From positions 1,151,001 to 1,215,000 of the forward strand of contig WAEK01000005.1 of NCBI GenBank assembly GCA_011634665.1: a stretch of DNA of 64,000 bases. The letters run 5' to 3'. A program made the position numbers and the translations under genes. This DNA comes from Mortierella sp. BCC40632 (lineage: Eukaryota; Mortierellomycota; Mortierellomycetes; Mortierellales; Mortierellaceae). Under the pieces are notes generated by a model that saw only the letters and a program-made list of their open reading frames with translations, had not been told where the DNA came from and did not search any database. Numbering within the stretch: position 1 is the stretch's first letter; every line of letters starts with the position of its first letter. Shown here in pieces: positions 23,096 through 33,657 of the stretch.

Positions 23096-24007
23096 TCTTC
23101 TAAGAAGAATCTGAGTCGTCCTCCGACCTTCTCTTTGTTGGTTTGCGACTCTGGCTTCGTCCTCTTCGGTGGTTTGAGCCTCGGTACTTGTTGTCGTCCC
23201 TCCCGTCTGGAGTTGTTGTCCTTGTGAAAATGGGAACGGTCATTATCGCCGTTGTTGTTTCGACGATTGTTGTATGCATTGTTCTGCTTGTACCCCTGGT
23301 TGTTGTCCCTGTTGTTGTTCTTGGGATTAGAGTAATTGTTATTCTTGAATTTACTCTTGGGTCGGAAGGTGTTCTCCAACGAACGTTGGGTCTTGAGCTC
23401 TTCCTCCAGCTTCTTAGGGTCAATGATGTCTGAGGTGTCCGACTTAAAGGTGATGCCTTGAGCGTTGCGGATGTTGTCAAGGCGCATCCTGTTGACCTTC
23501 CCGGTTGTTCCTGCGATGTGGTCTCGCATAAGTGTCGCGAACGAGGTGCAGATCTCCACCATGTCCTTTGCGTCAATGGAAACACTGTCTTCCATTGCCC
23601 AAACTTGATGATGTAAGAAAAGGTCGATTGGTCTGGTGAGATTGGCGAGTCTCTTTTGAATCGAGCGTAATTGAAGATCGTGGCCTTTCTGGGAAGTTGA
23701 GAACTTGACTGAAGAAGGGGTCTTCGGTGGATCGTACTGCATAAAGGCGTTCTTGGGGTACTGTCTGAACGACTCCCCAGAAGTCTTCATCGCTGATGTC
23801 CTGCTCGAAAAAGGAGTTTGGGTCTGAGGGGCGTAGGGGAGGGTAGCGCTCACCCTCAGTTTCGGAGGGGTGGAAAGTGCGGATCTGAACTGGATCCTCC
23901 AACTGGGGATCGTTGTCGTGGGCATTGTTTCTTTTAAGAGCGGCAAGCTCTTTGGCCATAGTAGCCATTTGCTGTTGGAGAGAGGAGACAATATCATCTT
24001 GAGACAT
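22951..24007 (-). pseudogene. DIRS Gag-like ORF1
   Basis: The likely start is MSQDDIVSSLQQQMATMAKEL at 24007, just inside the right terminal repeat. The N-terminal coiled segment is followed by a frameshift near 23720 and then an Asn/Arg-rich tail (NNNYSNPKNNNRDNNQGY...), typical of an RNA-binding Gag. The longer open frame that continues upstream to 24864 runs through the terminal repeat and minisatellites and is not coding. Confidence 0.7.
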
Positions 24008-24062
24008 GAGGGAAATTTGTGATCAAAAATTGCGTGCGGATAGTGTTCCTGGCGAAACAAAA

Positions 24063-24173
24063 GAAGATGTAGTACTCTGTAGTGTGGAGAGCTGAATTTA
24101 TTTAGCGGGTATTTTTTCTGGATTTTCGAGTAAAGAAGGTTACACATATATGGTCCTGGCCCCAAATGGATAA
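24063..24173 (-). repeat. Right inverted terminal repeat of DIRS
   Basis: Reverse complement of 20004-20113, ending CCCCAAATGGATAA against the interrupted minisatellite. Confidence 0.9.
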
Positions 24174-24330
24174 TGTGCCCCGATGTCGTCTTGTGTGCCC
24201 CTGACTCTCTTGTGTGCCCCTGACTCTCTTGTGTGCCCCTGACTCTCTTGTGTGCCCCTGACTCTCTTTTGTGCCCCTGACATCCTCTTGTGTGCCCCCG
24301 ACCCCCGACATTTTCTTGTGTCATTCTCTT
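24174..24330 (-). repeat. Minisatellite CTCTTGTGTGCCCCTGA (reverse), right part
   Basis: Seven or so units with a period of about 20 bp directly continue the array cut at 19966. Confidence 0.85.
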
Positions 24331-24339
24331 GTGAGAGGG

Positions 24340-24795
24340 CACAGAGGAGAGGGCGTAAAGCGACAACATGAAAAGTACAAACAGAGGGCGCAAGGCAGCA
24401 TGCATGAGATGGTGTGTGAAAAGGAAAAACACAGAGGGCGTAAGGCAGCATGCATGAGATGGTGAGTGAAAAGGGAAAAAACACAGAGGGCGTAAAAGGC
24501 AGCATGCATGAGATGGTGTGGTGAAAGGAAAAACACAGAGGGCGTAAGGCGACATGCATGAGATGGTGCGTGTGGAAAGACACAGAGGGCGTAAGGGCGA
24601 CATGCATGAGATGGTGCGTGAAAGGCCGAAACACAGAGGGCGTAAGGCGACATGCATGAGATGGTGCGTGAAAAAGGAAAGACACAGAGGGCGTAAGGCG
24701 ACATGCATGAGATGGTGCGTGAAAAGGAAAGACACAGAGGGCGTAAGGCGACATGCATGAGATGGTGCGTGAAAAGGAAAGACACAGAGGGCAAC
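24340..24795 (+). repeat. ~55-bp tandem array (ACAGAGGGCGTAAGGCGACATGCATGAGATGG unit)
   Basis: Eight copies of a 50-60-bp unit contain ACAGAGGGCGTAAGGC, ACATGCATGAGATGGTG and TGAAAAGGAAA. The array ends about 115 bp upstream of the CRN-A start codon. A reverse-complement array of the same family lies at 27330-27680. Long open frames across it on either strand are repeat artefacts. Confidence 0.88.
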
Positions 24796-24910
24796 ACGCA
24801 CCCTTCTTGGGAGGCATGGAGTAAGTGTCTGGAAATAAGGAATCAGTTGGTTCGACGTCATCATAAATAAAAAAAGAACCTTCTCTCTTCTGGTTCACTC
24901 CAACATCATC

Positions 24911-26363
24911 ATGGCAAGCAAGTGTTTTACCTTCTTCTGTCTTATGGATGGACAATCTACCTCAAACGCCTTTTCTGTTAAGATCTCCCCAACTGACAGT
25001 GTCGATGACTTAAAGGAGCTTATCAAGGCGAAGAAAACAGTTGATCTTAACGACATCTATGCAGACAAACTCTCCATTTGGCGCGTGTCCATTCCAGACG
25101 ACGACGATGAACGCTCCATCCTGGTCGACAATGTACCCGAATCCAAGAGAGAAAAACTCAAGGCCACCATGAAGCTCTCCAAAGTCTTCAACACTGAACT
25201 GCCCGAAAACACGATCCACATCCTTGTCCATCGCCCTCCATCGGCCCAACAATCAAACCCAGGTACCGTGCAGTCCTAATTTTTTCCCAGCATTTGCTAT
25301 TAGTCACCTGAACCAAGTCTAACGAACATCATCAATACCTGCACAAGCAGAGGAGCAGAACCCCAGTGTGAAATTTGCCATCACTATCAATGGCAGCACA
25401 CCAAAGACCGTTGAATGGACCACTACACCAAAAACCGCTTCCCTGGACCATCTTCGTAAAGTCATCTATGATAAACATCCAGGACTGCGCGACCGATCAC
25501 ACAATCTTGTCTATGAAGATCCAGGATCCCTCCTTGGCTACCTCTTGTCTGACAGTGCACTTCAAGCTTATGTCAATGTTAGTGCTCGGGACGGTGTCAA
25601 ACACCTTACTATGCGATTTGAGGACCCTCCCAAACCATTTTCAGACATCACCTTCCAAGACCCGTTCAGATTGTATGGCACCTATGTTCCCACTTTCTCA
25701 CAACCTTTCGATGAGTCGGGATCCATGCCTATTACATCGGAGAAGCATATGCAGGCACTGAACAATTTGTATGTTACATTGGAGGTCGCTATTGCAGCAA
25801 TGCCTCCTGGAGACAGGGATATCTCTGCATCACATTATTACATTAATGCGTTCCTCATGCATGCTGTAGCTCTTATCCCAGATCTCAAGATGAAGCCAAG
25901 AATGAAGTTGGCAGGACGGCGAGCGTGGGGGGAAGTTGACTATGGTGTGCAGTCAAAAGTGGATCCATCGCGCATACTTGCTGTAACAACATTTACTGGA
26001 CCGGACGATGATACAGGGGTTGCTCGGAACGTTGTACAATTGGACACCATCTTGTCAAACCGGAAGCGAAAGCGGGACGAAGACGACGATAACGAAGCCA
26101 TTGAAGACACTGCACCAATCGTCTCATTTGGAATTGCTACCAACTCAAGGGACTGGTTCTTACAACAATGTAGCATCGACAAACTACAAGAGATCGGCTA
26201 CAACTATCCAACTTTCAGGTCCTCCAAGATTCCGACAAGTCTCAATCTTGCGTCAGAGGAGAAGAAATGGAAAGCAGATGCAAAAGAGATATTTAGACAC
26301 GTCGTTTCACATTTGCAAAAAATGGTCAACGATACCCCAGACCGACGCAAACGGTTCAAATAA
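24911..26363 (+). CDS. Crinkler (CRN)-type effector A, with PD-(D/E)XK-like C-terminal domain lacking the ExK motif
   Basis: Two exons, 24911-25262 and 25351-26363 (intron with GTACCG donor, phase 1), give 454 residues. Residues 1-115 form a CRN header: FTFFCLMDGQ near the start, then a ubiquitin-like stretch (DDLKELIKAKKTVDLNDIYADKLSIWRVSIP) and the HILVHRPP boundary motif. The C-terminal domain is collinear with CRN-B; its nuclease core shows GRRAWGEVDYGVQ (Asp) but ILAVTTFTG where CRN-B has the catalytic E-x-K, so it may be a pseudoenzyme. A basic KRKRDEDDD cluster could be a nuclear signal. CRN proteins act in host or rival cell nuclei in oomycetes and fungi, but no secretion signal is obvious here. 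No frame lesion was seen, so the gene is probably expressed. Confidence 0.85.
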
Positions 26364-26425
26364 ATGTTGGTGGCAATTATTATCATCGTGTGACGTCATT
26401 TTTCAGCTTTATTGGATGACAAGCA

Positions 26426-27088
26426 TCAAGGCATATCCGGGCGGCCAAGTGCTCGTTTAATGTCTGATTGTGCCTTGTGAAGTACGTTTATGGCTTCAGT
26501 TAAAGCTCGATAGTTTTCCTCAAGAAGGTCGCGGAAGTTGACGTCGGCACTCTCATGATCAGAGATGGACTCAACATAAACAATCTCGACTGGATCAATG
26601 GACTCAGCATGAACAATCTCGACTGGATCAATGGACTCCGCATGAACAATCTCGACTGAATCAATGCACTCGGTTTGAACATCCTCGACACCGTCGACAT
26701 CGGACTCAACTTGCATAGGTGAGTTAGGGTTTCCCCTCCCTGGCCAGTAGTTGATGGCCATCGTCTCATCATCGCAAATAGCACCTGTGGCGACAACCTC
26801 TAGGGCCTTATTGCTCATGACTGGACAAGGACCATGTGATGTTGCCAGCCTTCCAGTAACGTGGTGGTCGAGACTGTACCGGTTTGAGAAAGTAACGCCA
26901 CAATAGCAGATATATTTGTTCTCTGAAGATGGATGCCGGCGGAAACAAAAGACTGCCCCCAAAAGACCGAGCCTGTGCGTTACATGTTGATGGTATCGTT
27001 GAATATGGTCTCTCTGAGACTTTGTTGGCTTGTTGACGCTCAAATAACCGTGGTGGCAGCGGTCGAAAGGGCACTTGAGTTTTCGCAT
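26426..27088 (-). CDS. Small C2H2-type zinc-finger protein with 11-residue acidic repeats
   Basis: The single frame encodes 220 residues. The N-terminal part has two Cys/His clusters (CPFDRCHHGY...HIQRYHQH and YICYCGVTFSNRYSLDHHVTGRLATSH) that fit degenerate C2H2 fingers. The centre carries about four repeats of ESIDPVEIVHA (DNA repeats at 26560-26680), and the C-terminus looks helical. The gene converges on CRN-A, with the two stop codons about 60 bp apart. Its role is unknown; DNA or RNA binding is plausible from the fingers. Confidence 0.6.
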   Translation of the reverse strand: MRKLKCPFDRCHHGYLSVNKPTKSQRDHIQRYHQHVTHRLGLLGAVFCFRRHPSSENKYICYCGVTFSNRYSLDHHVTGRLATSHGPCPVMSNKALEVVATGAICDDETMAINYWPGRGNPNSPMQVESDVDGVEDVQTECIDSVEIVHAESIDPVEIVHAESIDPVEIVYVESISDHESADVNFRDLLEENYRALTEAINVLHKAQSDIKRALGRPDMP

Positions 27089-27329
27089 TGTGTGAAAAGT
27101 GTTGAGGAAATACTGGTACCCGAGATTTCATGGGTAACTTTCACACCAATGCATACTAAGCCTCCTGTATCTGTGGATGCTCGTGCTGGAACAGAAAGAG
27201 ACTCTCGCAGCGTGTACTGCTTCTCTTGTTTCCTTCCAGCACTCGCTGTGGAAGCACTTTTTTGTTCCAGGGCGGTTGAAGTTTTCACCACCCCACCCCC
27301 AGCATGCAGGACACTCATTACACTCTGGG

Positions 27330-27690
27330 CTCTCTCTGTTTATACTTTTCACACTCCCATCAGATGCATTTTCCTTTTCACTCCTCTTTTCATGCATGTT
27401 GCTTTACGCCCTCTGTGTTTTTCCTTTTCACTCCTCTTTTCATGCATGTTGCTTTACGCCCTCTGAAAATTAATCTTTTCACTCCTCTTTTCATGCATGC
27501 TGCTTTACGCCCTCTGAAATCTTTTGTTCATCCTTTTTTTTTTTCATCTTTTCATGCGTTTTGCCCTCTGTGTTCAAATCTTTTCACCCCCCTTTTTTTC
27601 TTTTGCATGCCGCTTTGCGCCCTCTCTGTTGAAATCCATTTTTTTGATGTTTCTCATGCGCAATCCTCTGTACTCTGCGAAACTCTTTTC
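27330..27690 (-). repeat. ~55-bp tandem array, inverted relative to 24340-24795
   Basis: Six or so units of CCTTTTCACTCCTCTTTTCATGCATGxTGCTTTACGCCCTCTGTG lie about 250 bp upstream of the CRN-B start. With the array at 24340 they form an inverted pair around CRN-A and the zinc-finger gene. Confidence 0.85.
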
Positions 27691-28444
27691 ACCTCCCATC
27701 TTTGCCCATCTATGCTCTCAGCTTTCCCGAGTTTTGACTTGCCGTAGGTAAATTTACTGTCATCCCCGTCACTTGCCTTTCAACCTAAATAACTACCACA
27801 TTCCCACTCACCTCTCATCCATACCCAAACTCCTTCTCCATAACTACCTCTCCTTTTCTCAACATCGTTTTTGTTCATCCTAATCCAATCTCACCTCTTC
27901 ATCCATCAGCACTTTTACCCCACTGCTACTTGAACACCATGAGCAGTAACATTCTCACCTTATTTTGTGTTGTAAATGGCACATCCAGCGCCTTTTCTGT
28001 CAGGATTTCCTCGATTGATAATGTCGATGACCTAAAGGACCTCATCAAGGCCAAGAAGATGGTCGATTTCAGCGATATCGATGCTGACAAGCTCACTATT
28101 TGGCGCGTCTCCATTCCTTACGAAGATGATGAAAATCCAATCCTGATCGACAACGTATCCGAATCCGAGAGAGAGAAATTGAAGGCCACTATGAAACTCT
28201 CGAAAGTCTTTGACACTGAACTGCCAGAGGACACGATTCACATCCTTGTTCACCGCCCTCCCCCAGGTATAGCAGTCTCTTATCCCATCCCAGTATCTGC
28301 CAGTACCAATCGAGAGAAAGTCTGAATACTAATACCAATTGACATCGTACTTCAGTGATCAAGTTGGATGCAGATAGGGATTTCAAGATCGTTGTAAAAG
28401 ACGAGTCCCCAACATTTATTCCATGGAAGACCAATCCGACAACT

Positions 28445-28449
28445 GTCAC
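28445..28449. repeat. Target-site duplication GTCAC, left copy
   Basis: GTCAC precedes the left LTR and is repeated at 34468-34472 after the right LTR. Confidence 0.9.
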
Positions 28450-28523
28450 TGCAGCAGTATATAAATACCTCTCACCACCCTCTAATAAACGGCAGTTCAT
28501 TCTCAACCATCGTTCCTGTTATA
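28450..28523 (+). repeat. 5' LTR, 74 bp
   Basis: It starts TGCAGCAG, has TATATAAATA at LTR positions 10-19 and AATAAA at 35-40, and ends CCTGTTATA (TG...TA rather than TG...CA). A primer-binding-like TGATAGCAAAGG follows at 28524. Confidence 0.93.
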
Positions 28524-28719
28524 TGATAGCAAAGGAATTTTTTTCCACCCCTGACACCCTGAACATTACTTTTCAAGTTGACCTCCCCGTCGCCCCCGTC
28601 TTCCCCGTCCACCGCCCTAACCCTGTCCCCTGCTCTCTCCCACACCCCCACACCCCTACCAAACGACCCCCTGTCCCTACTCGACCCCCTGTCCGCCGCA
28701 TTCGACCGTTTGTCTATCA

Positions 28720-29664
28720 CCATGTCTACCGTTGCTCCCACCACACCTTCACATAAGTACCCCCTTCCAGACAAATTCAAAGGAGGTCGCGATGGATTTT
28801 CTGCACAAGCATGGTTAAAAAGCGTTAGACGCTACCTCCTCGCCACCTCCGTCCCCGAGAACATCCAAACAATTGTCGCAGTTTCACTTTTTGGATGTGG
28901 ACGCGGCATGTTGGTTCGATGGATCAGGATTGAGCGACACTGCCTCCTTCATAGACTTTGAGAAAGACTTCTCCGAGATGTACATCCCTGCCGACTTCAC
29001 ACGCACCATCCGCTCCAAGTTGTTCAACCTACGAATGACTTCTACTGTCGAGACCTATGTTACCGAGTCAAAAAGACTTCTTACTGCCTTACTGACCGAA
29101 GCTAAAACCGCCGAAGTCAGAGCTGATATCGAGAATACGGCCCACATCAGATTTGTCGATGGCTGCCCTAAAGCTCTCCAACAACTCCTGGAGGCCTTGT
29201 TCATCTCCAAGGATCTCTCTGTCTACGAGCTCTTCGCTGCAGCTGAGAAGTTCGACCGAATCTACAACTTCCAACCAGACCACGCTGGTACCAAAAGTAA
29301 GAATACAACGAACACCCAACCTTCTGTGACGTTGCTTCCAACTTCCAGCCCCAGCACCAATCGCCCATGGCCATGGAAGTGGACAATCTTCGGTTCGAGA
29401 TTAATGCCCTCAGGAAGGAAAATAATAGGCTCAAGCAAAACGGCAATAATCGTCAGAATAAAACAGGCCTCAAACCCCTCTCCCCTTCTGAGCGCCAATG
29501 GTTTGCGAGACAATAACGGCTGCTTCAAATGCCGTGAGTTGGGTCACCATCAACGAGATTGCCACGTCAACAAAACCCCATCCCGGCCCGCAAGACTAAA
29601 CAACATATCGGTTAATGAGGACTCCTCCCCAGAGTCGGGAAAAGTCTCCGGCAATCAGGATTAG
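28720..29664 (+). pseudogene. Gag of the 74-bp-LTR gypsy element, one frameshift
   Basis: The likely start is the ATG near 28720 (MSTVAPTTPSHKYPLPDKF). The capsid region has GGRDGFSAQAWLKSVRRYLL and, after a shift near 28890, CWFDGSGLSDTASFIDFEKDF. The nucleocapsid knuckle is CFKCRELGHHQRDC at about 29522-29563. It is homologous throughout to the Gag at 2746-3658. Gag closes at 29664, before the protease. Confidence 0.87.
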
Positions 29665-29906
29665 TCCAGGACCTGATTGCCGATGCCCCCTCCTCTTGTT
29701 CTCTGGACAAGGGGAGTGTACTAGTTCCAGAGTTAAGTTGTAGTTCTTCTGAATTAAAAAATTAAGCTCCAAAACCAAAACACTTCCCCTTCGAACATTC
29801 CTCATGCATGTAAACTTTTCAAAGAATCTGGACGACAGCTACTCCGACCCTGTCACACCTACCCGTACCACGCCAACCACCCCTTCTACCTAGGTCGATT
29901 GAGGCA

Positions 29907-30420
29907 GTGGACCTGGACCCATCTGACCCTCTCTCATCTCTAGAACCCGCCGTGGCCGCGCGCGCCATTCGCTTACAATCGGCTACATCGAACAGCACGA
30001 CAAATACACTCCTCACCTTTCTTGGCAAGATCGATGGCTACTCTGCTCGCATCCTCATCGATGGAGGAGCAGAAGGAAATGTACTCAGCAATACCTTTCA
30101 GGAACGCCATTCTCTTCCCCTCCACCCTTGCGCTGCCATTCCAGTTATTCTGCCGGATGGCTCTGTCTCAGTCATAAACCATGTTTCCAACATAGTTTAT
30201 CACACAAAACTTATTCGGCCAACCTGGAACCGATCCTTTATCCACTACAAAACTATGACCTTATTCTCGGCAAACCTTGGCTAGCCCTCGTGAACCCCAT
30301 GATCAATTGGCGCACAAACGAGGTGAAGTTTAAATCCAACGGTCGCGATATTCATTGGATATGCAACGACAGACTAGACGGCCTCAAAGACAAGAGCCCC
30401 AATCATGGTAACAATCATTG
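29907..30420 (+). pseudogene. Aspartic protease region of pol (D-G-G type)
   Basis: TLLTFLGKIDGYSARILIDGGAEGN (about 29,995-30,080) and YDLILGKPWLALVNPMINW (about 30,260-30,310) mark the retropepsin. The catalytic triplet is D-G-G as in the other family. A frameshift near 30,220 separates the halves. Confidence 0.8.
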
Positions 30421-30509
30421 CAAACGAGTCAACGCCATCAAGTTCTGCAATATCGTCGCTCTTCCGGGTAGTGAATTATTTATTGCAAACCTACAACCGA
30501 TCCATGGGT

Positions 30510-31945
30510 CAAACAACCCCTCCGATCTCTCCCCTGAGGTTGCAGCAATCATCCAAAACGAGTTTGCCGATGTCTTTCCAACATCCCTTCCCTCGGGACT
30601 CCCACCTGACCGAGGGGACGCCATGAAGATAGAGACTGATCCAATGGCTGACCCTCCCGTTCGACCAGTCATCCGATTGTCCATTGCCGAACTAGATGAG
30701 CTCAGGAAGCAACTGGACGATCTTCTAGAAAAAAGGGTTTCATCAAACCTAGCACCTCACCATTCGGCTCACCTGTACTTTTTGTTCGGAAAAAAAAGAG
30801 GGCACACTACGTATGTGTGTCGACTATCGAGGACTGAATCAGATCACCAAGAAGAACAGACACCCTCTACCAAGGATCGATGAGCTTATCGACCGCCTTC
30901 AAGGAGCACGATATTTCTCGAAACTGGATCTCCTCTCAGGTTATCACCAACAAAGGATATTCGAACCACACACTCACAAAACTGCCTTCCGTTGTCGATA
31001 TGGTCATTTTGAATGGAACGTGATCCCCTTCGGTCTGACTAATGCTCCTGCCTCGTTCTCTGCCATGATGAGAAATGTTCTTCACCCTGTTCTCGACAAA
31101 AGTGTCATTTCATATCTTGACGACTTACTCATCTACTCCAGGACAAAAGAGGAGCATCTTCAACACATTCGAGAGGTGCTGGCGTTATTAAGAAAAAATC
31201 AACTCTATGCAAAACTGAGCAAATGCTCATTCATGCAGAAACAAACAGAGTTCCTTGGCCACACGATCACGGAAGAAGGAATACAAATCAGTGCTGTTCA
31301 CATCAAAGCCATCCAGGAGTGGCCCCGCCCTTCCAAAAAAAAAAGACGTCCAACAGTTTGTAGGACTCGCACAATATTGTCATCAAGGTGTCAAGGACTT
31401 TGCCGAGATCGCCCTTCCATTGACCAACCTCCTAGGAAACAAGACATCCTTCTGCTGGGAGGATGAACATGAAAAGGCTTTTTTTATGAGACTCAAGAAG
31501 GCCATCACATCTGCCCCCATACGACGAATATTCGACCCTACACTGACGACTATTGTGGGAGCGGATGCCTCTGGATTTGCACTAGGTGGATATCTCGCCC
31601 AAACGGATAGACAAGGTGTGACCCGACCTGTCGCATTCACCTCACGGAAATTGAACAGTGCCGAACGCAATTACAGAACTCATGAGCAGGAGCTGCTTGC
31701 GATCGTGCACGCCCCTCAGGACTTGGAGGTACTACCTAGATGGCACCAAGTTCACAGTCTACACCGACCACGATACCTTGAAACACTTCTTGACACAACC
31801 CAAACTCACTGGACGCCAGGCGCGGTGGATGGAACTACTACAGGAATATGATTTCGAAGTAAAACACAAACCTGAAAAGAAAACATCATCGCAGACGCCC
31901 TCTCACGCCGCCCCGACCACCAGGAGGAGGAGCCGAAGACGATAA
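30510..31945 (+). pseudogene. Reverse transcriptase and RNase H of pol
   Basis: RT motifs are LPSGLPPDRGDAMKIETD, FSKLDLLSGYHQQ, AFRCRYGHFEWNVIPFGLTNAP, and YLDDLLIYSRTKEEH near 31,115. RNase H includes VGADASGFALGGYLAQTD, NYRTHEQELLAIVHA and VYTDHDTLKHFLTQP. Frameshifts sit near 30,740, 31,340 (in an A-run), 31,720 and 31,880. Several are at homopolymers and could be assembly errors. Confidence 0.88.
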
Positions 31946-32051
31946 ACAACCTGGAAATCTCAATGGAACCAAGTGTGAGACAACGTCTAATAGATGGGTA
32001 CTCAGAAGACCCCCGTCTGGGCCCAATCTATGCAAGCTGCTTAGAAGGAAG

Positions 32052-33441
32052 TTGCCCAAAAAAAATTATGCCTTGTACAAGGGACTGTTATGTATTGAAC
32101 ACAAGGGCGTTTATCTGATCTGCATCCCTAGCAAAGCCGACATCCGCCTTGACCTTCTCCATGATGCCCATGACTCTGCTATTGCCGGCCACCTCGGGTT
32201 CGACAAGACTTACGATGCCCTCCGACGCTCTTTCTACTGGCCTCGAATAGCCAATGATACCAGGCGTTATGTTGAATCTTGCGAAAGCTGTCAAAGATCC
32301 AAACCCAGTCGACAAAGGCCAGCCGGCTTGCTCCATCCACACGAAACCCCCGAACAGCGCTGGGATACAGTGACTATGGATTTCGCGGTTCATTTGCCAA
32401 AGACGGACCAAGGATTTGACGCGATCACGGTGTTTGTGGACAAACTCTCTAAACAAGTTCACTTCGCCCCTTCCAGGACCACAGACACAGCATCAGACGT
32501 CGCCCGTATATTTTTAATAATATCTTCCGACTACATGGCATGCCTCGCAGGATCATCTCAGACCGCGACAGCAAGTTTACGAGTAACTTTTGGCAGGAAC
32601 TTCACCGCCTCATGGATGTTAAATTAGCATTGTCGACCGCTTTCCACCCGCAGACGGATGGTCAATCCGAACGGGCTATCCAGACCCTTACATCTGTACT
32701 AAGGGCTTACGCGGACGACAAGCAGACCAACTGGGACGTTTTATTACCGGCAGCCGAGTTTGCTTACAACAACTCTGTTAACCCCACTACAGGCTTCTCT
32801 CCTTTCTTCATGAACTACGGTTTCCACCCACGTGTTCCAACCGCACTGCTACAACCACCAACATCATCAGTGCCAAGCGTGGAAGACTTTGTCAAGGAGC
32901 AACAGCACGTATTGAAGACGACACAGGAGAACATTCGCCTCGCTCAAGAAAGACAAGTGTGGAACTCCGACCATAGACGACGCGACCATGATTTCAAAGT
33001 AGGAGACAAGGTTATGCTGAACGCTGAAAATATCACCTTGCCCAAGGACAGAGGAGTTAAGACCAGAGCTCAGAAGCTACTTGCTCGATTTATTGGACCT
33101 TTCACTATCATCGAACAACACTCCCCCGTTACCTTCCGTCTTGAGTTGCCGCCGACTTACAAGATCCATGATGTTTTCCACGTGGACAGGTTCCGACACT
33201 ACCACGAGTCACCCGAAGAACTTGGACAGCGAGCCCCACCTCGTCCAGACCCTGAGTTGATCGACGGCGAGGAGGAATATGAGGTAGAGAGAATTCTCAA
33301 CTACCGCTTGTACCGTAGACAACACCAGTTTCTCGTCTTATGGAAAGGATACAACAACGAGGACGCAACATGGGAACCGGCCCGCAACCTCGACCACTGC
33401 AAGGAGACTGTCGACAGATACAAGGAAGAACATGGATTGGA

Positions 33442-33446
<5 letters not shown>
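32052..33446 (+). CDS. Integrase with chromodomain (one frameshift at about 32,515)
   Basis: The HHCC finger (HDSAIAGHLGFDKTY...CESCQRSKPS) and the first Asp of the core (TMDFAVHLP) lie in 32052-32515. The second Asp (ISDRDSKFTSNFWQEL) and the Glu (HPQTDGQSERAIQ) follow in the next frame from 32540. The chromodomain (about 33,270-33,420; EEEYEVERILNYRLYRRQHQFLVLWKGYNNEDATWEP) is intact. The shift lies in a T-run (TATTTTTAATAATATC) that may be a sequencing error. The frame then runs into a long A-tract encoding poly-Lys. Confidence 0.85.

Positions 33447-33478
<32 letters not shown>
33447..33478 (+). repeat. Internal poly(A) tract (about 32 bp)
   Basis: A pure A run directly follows the chromodomain codons. 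The homologous place in the minus-strand copy (about 1507-1515) has only nine A residues. It may be an internal poly(A) remnant of a captured transcript, or simple expansion of a short A run. Confidence 0.9.
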
Positions 33479-33480
<2 letters not shown>

Positions 33481-33552
33481 TCATCTTTGGCATCATCTTG
33501 ATGAACCTGGCATCAATCAGAAATCGACATGTCATCAGGATGCCGGGACCAG

Positions 33553-33561
33553 ATGTATAAA
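33553..33561 (+). promoter_or_regulatory. Candidate internal TATA box
   Basis: TATAAATTATAG lies about 105 bp upstream of the ATG at 33658, followed by a CT-rich leader and a (CA)n run. This is a plausible separate promoter for the extra ORF. Confidence 0.35.
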
Positions 33562-33657
33562 TTATAGATGGATGCTGAAATCGACAAACCTCTCTCTCTT
33601 CTCTCCTCATCAACCTCACCACCCTCACCACCACCAAAAACACACACACACACACAA

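Larger units (their letters stand above)
19967..24173 (-). mobile_element. DIRS-like tyrosine-recombinase retrotransposon (about 4.2 kb)
   Basis: The minus strand encodes Gag, RT-RNase H and a tyrosine recombinase in DIRS order. Inverted terminal repeats of about 105 bp lie at 20004-20113 and 24063-24173. An internal complementary region (20175-20270) contains the outer ends of both termini joined head to head, the hallmark of DIRS elements, which replicate through a circle. The two outer ends differ (the left has an extra about 37 bp starting TGGCTAGCAAAG). There is no target-site duplication beyond a possible TG, and the element splits a minisatellite. Frameshifts in gag, RT and YR suggest that the copy is dead. 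Confidence 0.9.

Noticed and set aside
22951..24864. A 637-codon minus-strand frame as one protein
   Set aside because: It runs through the 55-bp minisatellite, the DIRS terminal repeat and the gag; only the part from 24007 downward is plausible coding.
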